A DNA stretch of 42,661 nucleotides from NCBI GenBank assembly GCA_014377525.1, contig JACMPL010000022.1, positions 1 to 42,661 of the forward strand. Reading direction: 5' to 3'. The DNA is from Candidatus Saccharimonadota bacterium. GTDB taxonomy: Bacteria > Patescibacteriota > Saccharimonadia > Saccharimonadales > UBA4665. Under the pieces are notes generated by a model. It was not told the origin of the DNA, searched no databases, and was given only the letters and a program-made list of their open reading frames with translations. Made by a program: the position numbers and the translations under genes. Below, in pieces: positions 24,544 to 32,471 of the stretch; position 1 is the stretch's first letter, and each line of letters begins with the position of its first letter.

Positions 24544-24633
24544 GGAGAGGTGTCCGAGTGGTCGAAGGAGCACGCCTGGAAAGTGTGTATAGCGGTGACG
24601 TTATCGTGGGTTCGAATCCCATCCTCTCCGCCA
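24544..24633 (+). tRNA. tRNA-Ser (anticodon GGA)
   Basis: Acceptor strands GGAGAGG and CCTCTCC pair perfectly, discriminator G, encoded CCA at 24631-24633. The anticodon stem CACGC/GTGTG closes the loop CTGGAAA with anticodon GGA. The T-loop is TTCGAAT, and the long variable arm expected of a serine tRNA is present. It reads UCC/UCU codons. Confidence 0.96.
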
Positions 24634-24746
24634 ATTACTAGCTAGTTTTGCTCGGAAAGATATAATTTCAGCCTCCGGCCAAAAAAGCAGCTATCATGCT
24701 TACTTCTTTTGCCCGTATCGAATTAGGGAATGAGTTTGTCTAGTTG

Positions 24747-24752
24747 TATCAT
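24747..24752 (+). promoter_or_regulatory. -10 hexamer TATCAT, 7 nt before ATG 24760
   Basis: TATCAT ends 7 nt before ATG 24760, favouring that start over ATG 24730, which has AGGGA directly against it. Confidence 0.35.
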
Positions 24753-24759
24753 AAGAATT

Positions 24760-26034
24760 ATGAGCCTATTTAACCGAAATTCTCAGCAAACAAATACGCC
24801 CGTTACTCCCCTGAATGTTCTGAGCTCCCAACCGTTAGTCATATGTACCGGCCTATCTGGCAATGAATTATACTGCGTCGCTATGGCCGGCTATACACCT
24901 GGCAACATTTTGGTAGGTAACAGCGTCTATTCTCTAGGTGCTTTGGGTGGTATTGCTTCAAACCTTCACGCTGCGTTTGGCGGAGAAGTACCCCAGTACA
25001 CTAATATGATTTCAGAAGGTCGTCGACTAGGACTTCAACGTTTAGAAACTGAGCTAAGACAAGCCAATGCTATCGGAGCAACTGGTGTTACCAGTGAGGT
25101 TATCTTTCACCCAGGTAATATAGAGTTTTTATCCATCGGTTCAAGCTTATACAGTCGCGACACTACAACTCCGACAGATAATTACATGACGTCTTCGGCA
25201 GATGGTCAAGAACTTTTCTGTCAAATTGACGCTGGCTTTCAACCAATGCGGTTAGCATTCGGTAACGTTGCATATTCAATTGGATTAGCGCGTAATTTAT
25301 TAGGTAGTTTGCGGCAAATGGCTCATGGAGAAGTAACGGAATATAGTAACGCATTCACTGTTACTCGCAATCTAGCACTTCAGCGTATCAGTGATGACGC
25401 TCGCGCTATAAATGCTAATAGCGTAGTTGGTATTCGCACGACGATTGTGCCTGTCGGCGATAATGGTATCCAAGAGATGATGATGCTTGGCACAGCTTCA
25501 TATCACGCTGGGCTTACCATGATTGCCCAGCAAGCAGGTGGCGTAATTACTAGCGATCTTACAGCCGAAGAAATGTGGAATGTTATGCGCATGGGGTGCG
25601 CTCCAATGCAACTTGTACTTGGTACATCTGTCTATTCATTGGGTGTCATTGGAGGCGTTAAGGCGGCTTTGAGAGGCATTGCAAAGGGGGAGGTAACTAC
25701 ATTAACGGAAATGGTGTACGGAGCACGCGAGAAATCGCTCAAGAAGCTCCAAGACCAAGCCGCTAGCATAGGCGCGGATATGGTAGTTGGAATCAAAACG
25801 TACATCTATCAAGTCGGGAGTGAACTTATTGAATTTTTAGCAATTGGTACGGCCGTGAAACGAGTTGACGGGTTAGCGCCACGTTCGGACCAGCTTCCAC
25901 CTCAAGCAATCATTCGTGACAAATCGACGTTTATAGACACTACTAGACAAGCGTTTGGTGCTGAGATTAGCCACCAAGCCAGCGGATTAGGCACCGATAC
26001 GACTACACGTAATACGCAGCACAATTTAAACTAG
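24760..26034 (+). CDS. Three tandem YbjQ (DUF74)-like domains
   Basis: 424 residues holding three diverged copies of one domain of about 110 residues. Each has GNxVYSLG or a close variant (GNSVYSLGALGGI, GNVAYSIGLARNL, GTSVYSLGVIGGV), a GEV-T/Y segment (FGGEVPQYTNM, AHGEVTEYSNA, AKGEVTTLTEM), an R-x-x-A/S-L-x-R/K-L helix, and a final IGA/INA stretch leading to FLSIGSSLY, MLGTASYHA and FLAIGTAVK. Single-domain YbjQ proteins are about 105 residues and form pentamers; they were named heavy-metal-binding but lack an obvious metal site. No signal peptide. The function is unknown. Confidence 0.8.
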   Translation: MSLFNRNSQQTNTPVTPLNVLSSQPLVICTGLSGNELYCVAMAGYTPGNILVGNSVYSLGALGGIASNLHAAFGGEVPQYTNMISEGRRLGLQRLETELRQANAIGATGVTSEVIFHPGNIEFLSIGSSLYSRDTTTPTDNYMTSSADGQELFCQIDAGFQPMRLAFGNVAYSIGLARNLLGSLRQMAHGEVTEYSNAFTVTRNLALQRISDDARAINANSVVGIRTTIVPVGDNGIQEMMMLGTASYHAGLTMIAQQAGGVITSDLTAEEMWNVMRMGCAPMQLVLGTSVYSLGVIGGVKAALRGIAKGEVTTLTEMVYGAREKSLKKLQDQAASIGADMVVGIKTYIYQVGSELIEFLAIGTAVKRVDGLAPRSDQLPPQAIIRDKSTFIDTTRQAFGAEISHQASGLGTDTTTRNTQHNLN

Positions 26035-26172
26035 TTAGTCGGTCATTTACGTGGCAGTGGCTACATAGCCAATCGCGAGTCGATTAAAATCTAAATAATC
26101 GACGCCCTGGTGCGCAGTCGTAACTGCCGTCACTTGCTTGCAGAACAATTAAGTCTGTTATCTACCGAAAAT

Positions 26173-26913
26173 TTAGTGAATTTTGGTACCGACGGCGTTT
26201 CCTTGGGTAACAAGCAAGATATTATCCGCTTTAGTAGCATCAAAAATAATAATTGGCAGATTGTGTTCAAGGGCTAGGCCAAGTGCGGCTGTATCCATGA
26301 CCTTAATTGCATCATCGGTAACAGCATCCTGGAAGGAAATAGTGGAGACCTTAACAGCATCGGCATGCTTGGCGGGATCTTTATCATAGACACCGTCAAC
26401 CTTAGTAGCCTTTAAAACCGCCTGACAATCTAGCTCTAATGCTAGTGAAACTGCAGCCGTGTCCGTCGTGAGGTACGGTCGACCTATGCCGCCGGCAACA
26501 ATAACAACTCGGCCTTTTTTGAGATGATTGTTAGCCAGTCGGTGGACAAATGGCTCAGCAACTTGCTCAGCAAAAATATTTGATAGACAGCGTGTTCGTA
26601 TATCGCAGGATTCAAAAATATCAGTCAAAGCCAGCGCGTTCATCATAGTCGCTAGCATGCCGATGTGGTCAGCGGTAACCCTACGGATTCCATGACCAGC
26701 CAGCTGAGCACCTCGAGCGTAATTACCACCGCCAACCATAATAATAACTTGCGTACCACTATCGACAACTTTTTTCACTTCCTCAGCCATCCAAGCGCAG
26801 AATTCGGCGTCAATCCCGCTATCGAATTGGCCGGACAGCTGTTCGCCGGAAAGTTTTAAAAGTACTCGAGAATAGGGCTGCTGTATGCGTTCGTCGGGGG
26901 TGTTTATTGTCAT
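26173..26913 (-). CDS. pyrH: UMP kinase
   Basis: Phosphorylates UMP to UDP; hexameric amino-acid-kinase-fold enzyme of pyrimidine nucleotide synthesis. 246 residues with the family landmarks VLLKLSGEQLSG, IIMVGGGNYARGAQ, DHIGMLATMMNALAL, FVHRLANNHL (variant of the GTGNPFFTTD region, given by VIVAGGIGRPYLTTDTAA), KATKVDGVYDKDP and the C-terminal DNILLVTQGNAVGT. TAGAAT (26924-26929, minus strand) ends 10 nt before the start. The 138 bp downstream hold only a 33-codon frame without recognisable product. Confidence 0.95.
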   Translation of the reverse strand: MTINTPDERIQQPYSRVLLKLSGEQLSGQFDSGIDAEFCAWMAEEVKKVVDSGTQVIIMVGGGNYARGAQLAGHGIRRVTADHIGMLATMMNALALTDIFESCDIRTRCLSNIFAEQVAEPFVHRLANNHLKKGRVVIVAGGIGRPYLTTDTAAVSLALELDCQAVLKATKVDGVYDKDPAKHADAVKVSTISFQDAVTDDAIKVMDTAALGLALEHNLPIIIFDATKADNILLVTQGNAVGTKIH

Positions 26914-27033
26914 CTAATTGCTTATTCTATAGGACGACACCACATTTGAGCAATTAGTTTTGCGGCTCTTAGCTGGCTAAAGTGAAAGTATTAAATAGTT
27001 ATTAACTTATGCTTGATTAATCAGACACTGGCT

Positions 27034-27039
27034 TATAAC
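27034..27039 (+). promoter_or_regulatory. -10 hexamer TATAAC, 6 nt before ATG 27046
   Basis: TATAAC ends 6 nt before ATG 27046, favouring it over the in-frame TTG 27013 upstream. Confidence 0.4.
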
Positions 27040-27045
27040 TTAGCT

Positions 27046-27537
27046 ATGAGTTCGCACGATAAAACTTCTATCCCTTTAAACATCAATGGCTACCTAACGA
27101 CCAGGCATTTTATGGATGTTCAATCTGCCGTCGATGCTCGATTCGATGCCATGGATGCTCAATTCGATCGAATCAAAGATCGCATCGACCAATTATTTGC
27201 GGCGATTACTATCATCACGAAAACTATGGCCACAAAAGATGATTTGGCGGCAATAGCTGCCGAGCTGCGCTTAGAGCTCGCCGGCAAGCAGGACGTAGCC
27301 GATGCTCTCAAATACCAGATCACACTGATTTTGGATCATGTCGATGAGCAACTTGATGAGCGATTTTTCAATAGTCAGCTTGCGATTGAGTTGAGCTTTG
27401 AGACCATGCGCAGCACCCTGGGATTTTTCATAGAAAACATTGATAACCGGTTTCAATTATTTACTGAAAGCTTGGCACCTACTATTGAGCGGTTCGCAAA
27501 AATTGATACAATGGCGGTAGGGGCGACCGTTTTGTAG
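27046..27537 (+). CDS. Coiled-coil hypothetical protein, 163 aa
   Basis: Mostly helical acidic protein. Residues about 25-65 hold heptad-like repeats (DARFDAMDAQFDRIKDRID), and later helices include LILDHVDEQLDERF. NGYLTTRHFMDVQ near the N-terminus may be a small structured start. Related short proteins with this style occur in Saccharibacteria without known function. No membrane segment, signal or catalytic motif is visible. Confidence 0.6.
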   Translation: MSSHDKTSIPLNINGYLTTRHFMDVQSAVDARFDAMDAQFDRIKDRIDQLFAAITIITKTMATKDDLAAIAAELRLELAGKQDVADALKYQITLILDHVDEQLDERFFNSQLAIELSFETMRSTLGFFIENIDNRFQLFTESLAPTIERFAKIDTMAVGATVL

Positions 27538-27645
27538 ACTGATATGATCATCGTCAAGAAAGCGTTTCGGCAGACCAACCAAGGTCTTCATTTGTTAGCG
27601 GTTCGAATAGCCAAACCTTAATACAGCGGCAGAAAGTAGGCAGAA

Positions 27646-28446
27646 GTGGTTAAAATATATTCCTGGAACGTTAACGGAATAAGAGCAGTTCAAAAAAAAG
27701 ACCTGTGGAATTCGTTTATAGTAGCTGAGAATCCCGACATTATCTGCCTGCAAGAAATCAAAGCTAAGCCAGATCAAGTTAATATCGAACTCGGTGAATA
27801 CCGAGCTGTCTGGAATTCTGCCGAGAAGCCCGGCTACTCCGGCACAGCTATATTGTCCAAAGCCAGCCCACTGCAGGTAGTGACGGGTTTTCCAGAAGAC
27901 ATTCTCAAAGCATACAGCGTCACCGGCGATACCTACGGTGATCCGAACGCCGAAGGCAGAGTTATTGCAGCAGAATTTGAAAAATTTTGGGTCGTCACTG
28001 TGTATACCCCCAACGCTAAAGATGATTTAAGTCGGATTCCGCTCCGTGAAAAGCAGTGGGATCCGGCGTTTTTAGCGTACTGTCAGCAGCTCGAACGTAC
28101 CAAACCAGTCGTATTTTGCGGCGATCTTAACGTTGCTCATACCGAAGATGACTTAGCAAATCCCAAACCAAACCGCGGCAAAAGGGGCTTTACTGATCAA
28201 GAACGCAGCGGTTTTCAGAATTTTGTCGATGCCGGTTTTGTTGACAGCCTGCGTATGTTCAAACAGGGCAATGGCTATTACTCTTGGTGGAGTCATTTTG
28301 CAAAATCACGCGAACGAAATGTTGGCTGGCGCATCGATTACTTCTTAGTCTCTCCAACCATTGCAGAGCATGTTATTGGCGCTGCAATCCATGCCGATGT
28401 ATTCGGCTCCGACCATTGCCCAGTCAGTGTAACGCTTGATTACTAG
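27646..28446 (+). CDS. xth: Exodeoxyribonuclease III (AP endonuclease)
   Basis: Cleaves DNA at abasic sites and degrades 3' ends; base-excision repair. 266 residues with the EEP-fold motifs: IYSWNVNGIRAV (Asn), ICLQEIKAKPDQ (metal-binding Glu), YTPNA, FCGDLNVAHTEDDLANPK (catalytic Asp-Asn pair), WWSHFAKSRERNVGWRIDYFL and the C-terminal SDHCPVSVTL (Asp-His). The length fits the ExoA/Xth family. The start is GTG 27646 with weak AAAGTAGG upstream; no closely spaced -10 is seen. Confidence 0.95.
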   Translation: MVKIYSWNVNGIRAVQKKDLWNSFIVAENPDIICLQEIKAKPDQVNIELGEYRAVWNSAEKPGYSGTAILSKASPLQVVTGFPEDILKAYSVTGDTYGDPNAEGRVIAAEFEKFWVVTVYTPNAKDDLSRIPLREKQWDPAFLAYCQQLERTKPVVFCGDLNVAHTEDDLANPKPNRGKRGFTDQERSGFQNFVDAGFVDSLRMFKQGNGYYSWWSHFAKSRERNVGWRIDYFLVSPTIAEHVIGAAIHADVFGSDHCPVSVTLDY

Positions 28447-28461
28447 GCTAAATTTTTTAGG

Positions 28462-29170
28462 CTAATTAGGACCCAACATATCGGGGTGAACTTTTTTGAA
28501 TTCTTGGTATGCGTTTTGGATACGTCGATACGTTTCTGATGCCAGTCCCTTGGACTGATTGGCGATTCGCGGGCCGTAGCCATCGGTGATCGTTTGGTAC
28601 AGTGCACCAACTTCTTTGAGCTGCATCCGGCGGCAAAGCGGCAACGGCCACCAGTAGTTCGCCGACAGACGGAACTGCACCGACTGGCGCTTGGTTAGCA
28701 ATCGTTAATCCGGCGGCATATTTATCGTCAATAGTGGCATTGGCGAGCAGGGACGCCGCGTGCCGTGTATCGGCGAAACTAATTGGGTTATTGTTTTTGG
28801 CGACTGCCAGGGCAGATAGCTGGTTTGTTATGTCATCGCTATTGCCCTGGTTGAATTTTCCACCGGAGTAGATTGAACCAGTATCAAGCTGACACGTCTC
28901 CGACAAAGCAGGGTTCAGGGTTGAGGTAGGCGTGCAGCTTGTCTGGTTAGGTGTGCGCTGCGAAGTTGACGATTCAACCGGACTCGGCAGCGGCGTCGTT
29001 TCTGTGACGGTACTACTAGCAGCGCCACCGCTCGGCGTTTGTGCGGCGGTACAACTAGTAAGCAATAATCCGGCCATACCCAAGCCTATCAGCCTAATTG
29101 GTAAGCGTGGCGAGATTTCCCGTTGGACAGTTGTTTGAAAAATAAACGTCTCAGGCATTGGATTGCTCAT
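28462..29170 (-). pseudogene. Lipoprotein gene with a frameshift near its 3' end
   Basis: From ATG 29170 the product has a basic N-region, hydrophobic core LIGLGMAGLLLTSC with lipobox LTSC, a Ser/Thr/Pro-rich linker and a helical domain (NQGNSDDITNQLSALAVAKN, then HAASLLANATIDDKYAAGL). Around 28620-28630 the sensible frame changes: VAVAALPPDAAQ continues in the next frame as LKEVGALYQTITDGYGP and ends with ASETYRRIQNAYQEFKKVHP to TAA at 28462. One inserted base or two deleted bases explains it. Upstream of the shift the other frame is basic and low in sense, so one gene is more likely than two. The function is unknown; it is probably a surface lipoprotein. Confidence 0.65.
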
Positions 29171-29177
29171 GAAAATT

Positions 29178-29183
29178 GCTATA
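29178..29183 (-). promoter_or_regulatory. -10 hexamer TATAGC, 7 nt before ATG 29170
   Basis: The minus-strand hexamer supports ATG 29170 as start of the lipoprotein gene, which keeps its promoter despite the frameshift. Confidence 0.4.
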
Positions 29184-29231
29184 CACAGCATCGATAAGAA
29201 CTACTGTCAACATTCTCACACAGCGGCGTGC

Positions 29232-29237
29232 TACTAT
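29232..29237 (+). promoter_or_regulatory. Extended -10 TGcTACTAT, 6 nt before ATG 29244
   Basis: TACTAT with an upstream TGC ends 6 nt before ATG 29244 and is divergent from the lipoprotein promoter. Confidence 0.5.
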
Positions 29238-29243
29238 TTAGCT

Positions 29244-30026
29244 ATGCAACCACAATCTTATTTATTCCGTCAGTCGGCTGCCGAACCATTGTTCCCGGAC
29301 ATGTTGTGGAGTCGGCCAGAAAACAGGCTGTATGCTGGAAAATTAGTGATTATCGGTGGTCATGCCCAGACATTTGCAAAACCAGCCGAAGCCTACGGCC
29401 TAGCCGAAAAAGCCGGGATCGGGGCAGTCCGAATTCTACTTCCAGACGTACTGCGCCGAACGGTTGGAAAAATCTTTCCCGCCGCTGAGTTTTGTCCTAG
29501 CACTCCGAGCGGTAGCTTCTCTCAAACATCGCTCGGTGAATTTTTACCAGCCGCTTTGTGGGCCGAAGGGGTACTTTTGGCCGGTGATTTTGGTCGTAAC
29601 AGCGAAACTGCGATCGTACTCGAAAAATTAGCCGAAAAATATACCGGCCAGTTGACTCTTGTCGGCGATAGTATAGATTATTTTATCGCCGTACCGGCAC
29701 CGCTGTTAAACCGCGGTAATGCGCTCATAGTAGCGACGCCGCAGCAGCTACAAAAGCTGGCACAGGCCGTGCACTTTACGACTGCTTTTACCTCCAATAT
29801 GGATTTTTTACGACTGGTGGAAGCCTTGCATGAATTCAGCAAGAAACATCGCCTACATATTTGCCTGCGCCATCACGATAACATCTGCCTAGCGGTTGAC
29901 GGACAAGTTAGTGTCACAAAAAACCCATTGGACAACGCCGAACTGTGGATTGGCTCACAAGCTGTCACCTGGTGGGTTCAAAATCCTTCTAAAGGGTTTG
30001 AAGGAATCACAACCGCGCTCTTATAA
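29244..30026 (+). CDS. Ribokinase-fold protein, divergent YjeF-C (NAD(P)HX dehydratase)-like
   Basis: 260 residues. The start resembles the C-terminal YjeF domain (YAGKLVIIGGHAQTFAKPAE in place of KGxxGxVLVIGGS), then AYGLAEKAGIGAVRILLP and VLLAGDFGRNSETA follow the ribokinase-like order. The usual catalytic GTGDVLxGIIA near the C-terminus is here NPSKGFEGITTALL, lacking the catalytic Asp. It may thus be a non-catalytic paralogue or a family of its own. The start at 29244 rests on the -10 element just before it; in-frame codons extend upstream to 29163. The assignment is tentative. Confidence 0.45.
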   Translation: MQPQSYLFRQSAAEPLFPDMLWSRPENRLYAGKLVIIGGHAQTFAKPAEAYGLAEKAGIGAVRILLPDVLRRTVGKIFPAAEFCPSTPSGSFSQTSLGEFLPAALWAEGVLLAGDFGRNSETAIVLEKLAEKYTGQLTLVGDSIDYFIAVPAPLLNRGNALIVATPQQLQKLAQAVHFTTAFTSNMDFLRLVEALHEFSKKHRLHICLRHHDNICLAVDGQVSVTKNPLDNAELWIGSQAVTWWVQNPSKGFEGITTALL

Positions 30027-30327
30027 TTAAAATATACGAGCGCTTTTCGATAACATCATTACAGACCGCTCTCATCAGATTAAACAGTTCGGGGCCACAA
30101 GCATGTCCAAGCCGGTTTGGAAGACCGTAAGAGCAAAGTATCCCTGCCTCTAACTCTTGTTGAACTGTGTCGAGTAACTGCTGCAAACTCCCAGCACTTA
30201 ATTGTTCTGGCTCAACTGCAGCGTCAAAGCCAGCAGTATCTTTGCTTTTTGGATTTTGAATATAGGCGACACTAAACATATCAAACTCAATACCTCGAGC
30301 TAAGATATTCCAAGCCCATGCATCCAA
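30007..30327 (-). CDS. Small hypothetical protein, probably 5'-truncated
   Basis: 106 residues from TTG 30327, or a fragment open upstream to a stop near 30343. Sense begins before the TTG (SNSDPRLDAWAWNIL), and no ATG or GTG with ribosome-binding site precedes it, which suggests loss of the 5' end. The sequence ARGIEFDMFSVAYIQNPKS and LEAGILCSYGLPNRLGHACG looks protein-like. It overlaps the end of the gene on the other strand by 20 bp. I do not recognise it. Confidence 0.4.
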   Translation of the reverse strand: MDAWAWNILARGIEFDMFSVAYIQNPKSKDTAGFDAAVEPEQLSAGSLQQLLDTVQQELEAGILCSYGLPNRLGHACGPELFNLMRAVCNDVIEKRSYILIIRARL

Positions 30328-30416
30328 TCGAGGATCACTATTAGATTAATCAATACATTACTTGGAGTGGGGAGGGATCATCCTGCCTTGTACGGCTCCT
30401 CAGTCCGCTGCGCGCG

Positions 30417-30460
30417 ACCAAATAAATAGACCTAGCTACTGCTAGGTCTATTTATTTGGT
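30417..30460. terminator. 20-bp perfect palindrome containing the tRNA-Leu CCA end
   Basis: ACCAAATAAATAGACCTAGC (30417-30436) and GCTAGGTCTATTTATTTGGT (30441-30460) are exact reverse complements around a TACT loop. Read on the minus strand, the stem begins with the discriminator and CCA of tRNA-Leu. The U-rich 3' arm (minus strand, CUAUUUAUUU) makes it a plausible terminator for the tRNA transcript. Confidence 0.65.
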
Positions 30461-30539
30461 GGGCGAGGAGGGACTTGAACCCTCAATCCGAAGAACGCGA
30501 TTTTGAGTCGCGCGCGTATACCAATTCCGCCACTCGCCC
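30457..30539 (-). tRNA. tRNA-Leu (anticodon CAA)
   Basis: Acceptor GGGCGAG pairs with CTCGCCC, discriminator A, encoded CCA. The anticodon stem CGCGA/TCGCG holds the loop CTCAAAA with anticodon CAA (reads UUG). The T-arm is AGGGTTCAAGTCCCT, and a long variable arm is present, as expected for a class II leucine tRNA. Confidence 0.96.
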
Positions 30540-30659
30540 GAGCGTTCCATAAGCGTAAACACTTCTGGTTAGTTTAATTTTGGTTATAAAGGTGCGTTAC
30601 AGGGGTGTATTGTACTATACTTATTGACAGGGAGCTAGATCAGCTTACAAAAAATGCGA

Positions 30660-30665
30660 TAAAGT
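30660..30665 (+). promoter_or_regulatory. -10 hexamer TAAAGT, 7 nt before ATG 30673
   Basis: TAAAGT ends 7 nt before the sortase start; no Shine-Dalgarno sequence is present. Confidence 0.4.
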
Positions 30666-30672
30666 AGTAAAT

Positions 30673-32109
30673 ATGTCAGATACTTCATTTACAAACGACG
30701 ACACGGGCGCTAATGTCCGCGCGCAGACCCAAGTCGACAGCGAAACTGCTGCCAATCTTATTCGTGATAAGGTCGCGCGGATTTACGCCGGAGAACCGTC
30801 AGCCGCTGAAGAAATAGTCGAAGCGGAAGCCGCTGTCGTGCGCAGCAAACATCAACAGTTCATGCATGAACTCAACAATTCTGGCAAAGATTTAGCGACG
30901 ATCCAAACTGAATGGCATAATTATTACACCGGTTTGCCGAGCGATCAAAAACATCAAGTCTGGCAAGAATTCTATGCCAGCGGCAGTATTACATCACAAC
31001 CGGTTCAACAAGCTATCTACCCGGTTGTGCAACCGCAAGTTATGGCCGATGCGGCTACTGCTGCCAACCCGGCGACGCATAATATCCTGCCGCCAGTGCA
31101 GCCAGGCACCGGTCAAATGTATACTGGAACGGCCGATTTTGATCCACAGCTGTTAGCCGAACATAAGAACTTATCGGCTTGGGCTAAACGGCAGAAAGCG
31201 GCCCGCACAACACCCAAGAAACGTGTCACCCGCGATACTCGCAGCGCACGAGAAGTTCAATCGGCAATCCGTGACACCGTTACGGCCGGTGGTAAACTAA
31301 AACTTAAACATCACCTCCAATCACTGGCCTTCGGACTCGGTATGGGCACGTTGGTGGTACTGATATTCTTATTTAGCTTCTTCAACGAGGTCGTTATCGC
31401 ACCGTTCATTCAGCCGAGTCGAGTTGCCGCAGCGACGCCAATTATCGTTGACAGCAGCACAGTCGCACCATCGGCTAACCCCGAAGTCATTATTCCAAAA
31501 ATCAACGTTCAAATTCCCGTAAAATATGGTGCTAATTCGATCAATGAGGAGGATATTCAAACTGATCTCGAAGATGGTGTTGTCCATTATCCAACCACTG
31601 TAAACCCTGGACAACAGGGCAACGCTGCCTATTTTGGCCACTCTAGCAACAATATTTTTAATAAAGGGAAGTACAAATTTGCCTTCGTGCTGTTGCATAC
31701 GCTCGTGCCCGGCGACACTTTTTATTTAACGCATAACAAGATCGTGTACGTCTACAAAGTAATCGATCGAAAAGTGGTTGATCCGTCGGAGATCGGAGTC
31801 CTTGGGCCGGTTGCCGGCCAGCCGGCAACCGCCACACTTATCACCTGCGACCCGCCTGGTACCAGTCTGAAGCGCCTGGTCGTGGTTGGTCAGCAGATCA
31901 GCCCTGATCCGTCCGGAAACGCCGCCGCACCAGTGGCAACACCTGCCAGCGCAGTAAAAAACACTGCGACAACGCTGCCAGGTAACGGCCCGACGCTACT
32001 CAGCCGAGTACTCAGTCAAAGTTTTGGTAAGACGATTTTGATTGTCTTTTTGATACTTGCCGTGGCATTCGTCATCCGCTGGACTAGCAAGGTAAATCGC
32101 AACGGCTAG
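30673..32109 (+). CDS. Sortase with long cytosolic N-terminus and two membrane anchors
   Basis: 478 residues. About 215 residues of hydrophilic, basic N-terminal region, a membrane segment (GLGMGTLVVLIFLFSFF), an extracellular sortase domain (about 265-410) and a second C-terminal membrane segment (ILIVFLILAVAFVI) before a basic tail. The catalytic triad is visible: His323 (YFGHSS), Cys392 (TLITCDPPG) and Arg401 (SLKRLVVVG). Sortases cleave an LPxTG-like signal and join surface proteins to the wall or to each other. No LPxTG protein is evident in the window. The assigned class (E- or D-like) is uncertain. Confidence 0.92.
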   Translation: MSDTSFTNDDTGANVRAQTQVDSETAANLIRDKVARIYAGEPSAAEEIVEAEAAVVRSKHQQFMHELNNSGKDLATIQTEWHNYYTGLPSDQKHQVWQEFYASGSITSQPVQQAIYPVVQPQVMADAATAANPATHNILPPVQPGTGQMYTGTADFDPQLLAEHKNLSAWAKRQKAARTTPKKRVTRDTRSAREVQSAIRDTVTAGGKLKLKHHLQSLAFGLGMGTLVVLIFLFSFFNEVVIAPFIQPSRVAAATPIIVDSSTVAPSANPEVIIPKINVQIPVKYGANSINEEDIQTDLEDGVVHYPTTVNPGQQGNAAYFGHSSNNIFNKGKYKFAFVLLHTLVPGDTFYLTHNKIVYVYKVIDRKVVDPSEIGVLGPVAGQPATATLITCDPPGTSLKRLVVVGQQISPDPSGNAAAPVATPASAVKNTATTLPGNGPTLLSRVLSQSFGKTILIVFLILAVAFVIRWTSKVNRNG

Positions 32110-32112
32110 ACC

Positions 32113-32415
32113 TTACGCGTAATGCTCGTCAGTTTGGAGCACGATATTGGCCATAGGGTGGTCCAAGGCGGCGGCCATAGCTGCTACGCAGTAGCGAGTT
32201 CTGGTTTTTTTAGCTTGGTCATCGGTGACGGTCGACAGCGGGCCTTCGTAAGGCTCGCTGCAAGTAGCCACATACGTGGCCATAATAGCGTCGTGGCTGT
32301 CTTGTACAGCTTTGCGAGGTAGTTGATCGGGACCGATAACGCCATATAATCGACCGTACAACCCTTGCGGGCAATCGGAACAGAAGTTTGGTACACGATT
32401 ACTGGATTCAGACAT
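32113..32415 (-). CDS. Small Cys-containing hypothetical protein, 100 aa
   Basis: 100 residues with a CSDCPQG pair near the N-terminus and two later Cys (ATCSEPYEG, RYCVAAMA), which could bind zinc. The middle is helical (VQDSHDAIMATYVATC), and the end has LQTDEHYA. It is convergent with the sortase gene, 3 bp between stops. A minus-strand TATAAT at 32440-32445 would leave a leader of about 17 nt. I do not recognise the family. Confidence 0.6.
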   Translation of the reverse strand: MSESSNRVPNFCSDCPQGLYGRLYGVIGPDQLPRKAVQDSHDAIMATYVATCSEPYEGPLSTVTDDQAKKTRTRYCVAAMAAALDHPMANIVLQTDEHYA

Positions 32416-32471
32416 ATTTATGGGACCACATACAAATTTATTATAAACTAAATTATATAAAATTACAAATA

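Noticed and set aside
26035-26172. 33-codon minus-strand frame downstream of pyrH (ends GYVATAT)
   Set aside because: No start signal and no recognisable sequence; could be a gene remnant but not supportable.
27544-27621. 25-codon open frame (MIIVKKAFRQTNQG...) before the exonuclease gene
   Set aside because: Too short, no ribosome-binding site, no promoter at the spacing seen elsewhere; probably chance.
28462-28701. Separate minus-strand gene starting MLTKRQSVQFRL
   Set aside because: Only the part from MQLKEVGALYQ is protein-like; it continues the upstream lipoprotein frame, so a frameshifted single gene explains it better.
30361-30416. G/C-rich block next to the terminator palindrome considered as a second tRNA or small RNA
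   Set aside because: No cloverleaf or acceptor pairing could be drawn on either strand; left as unexplained intergenic DNA.
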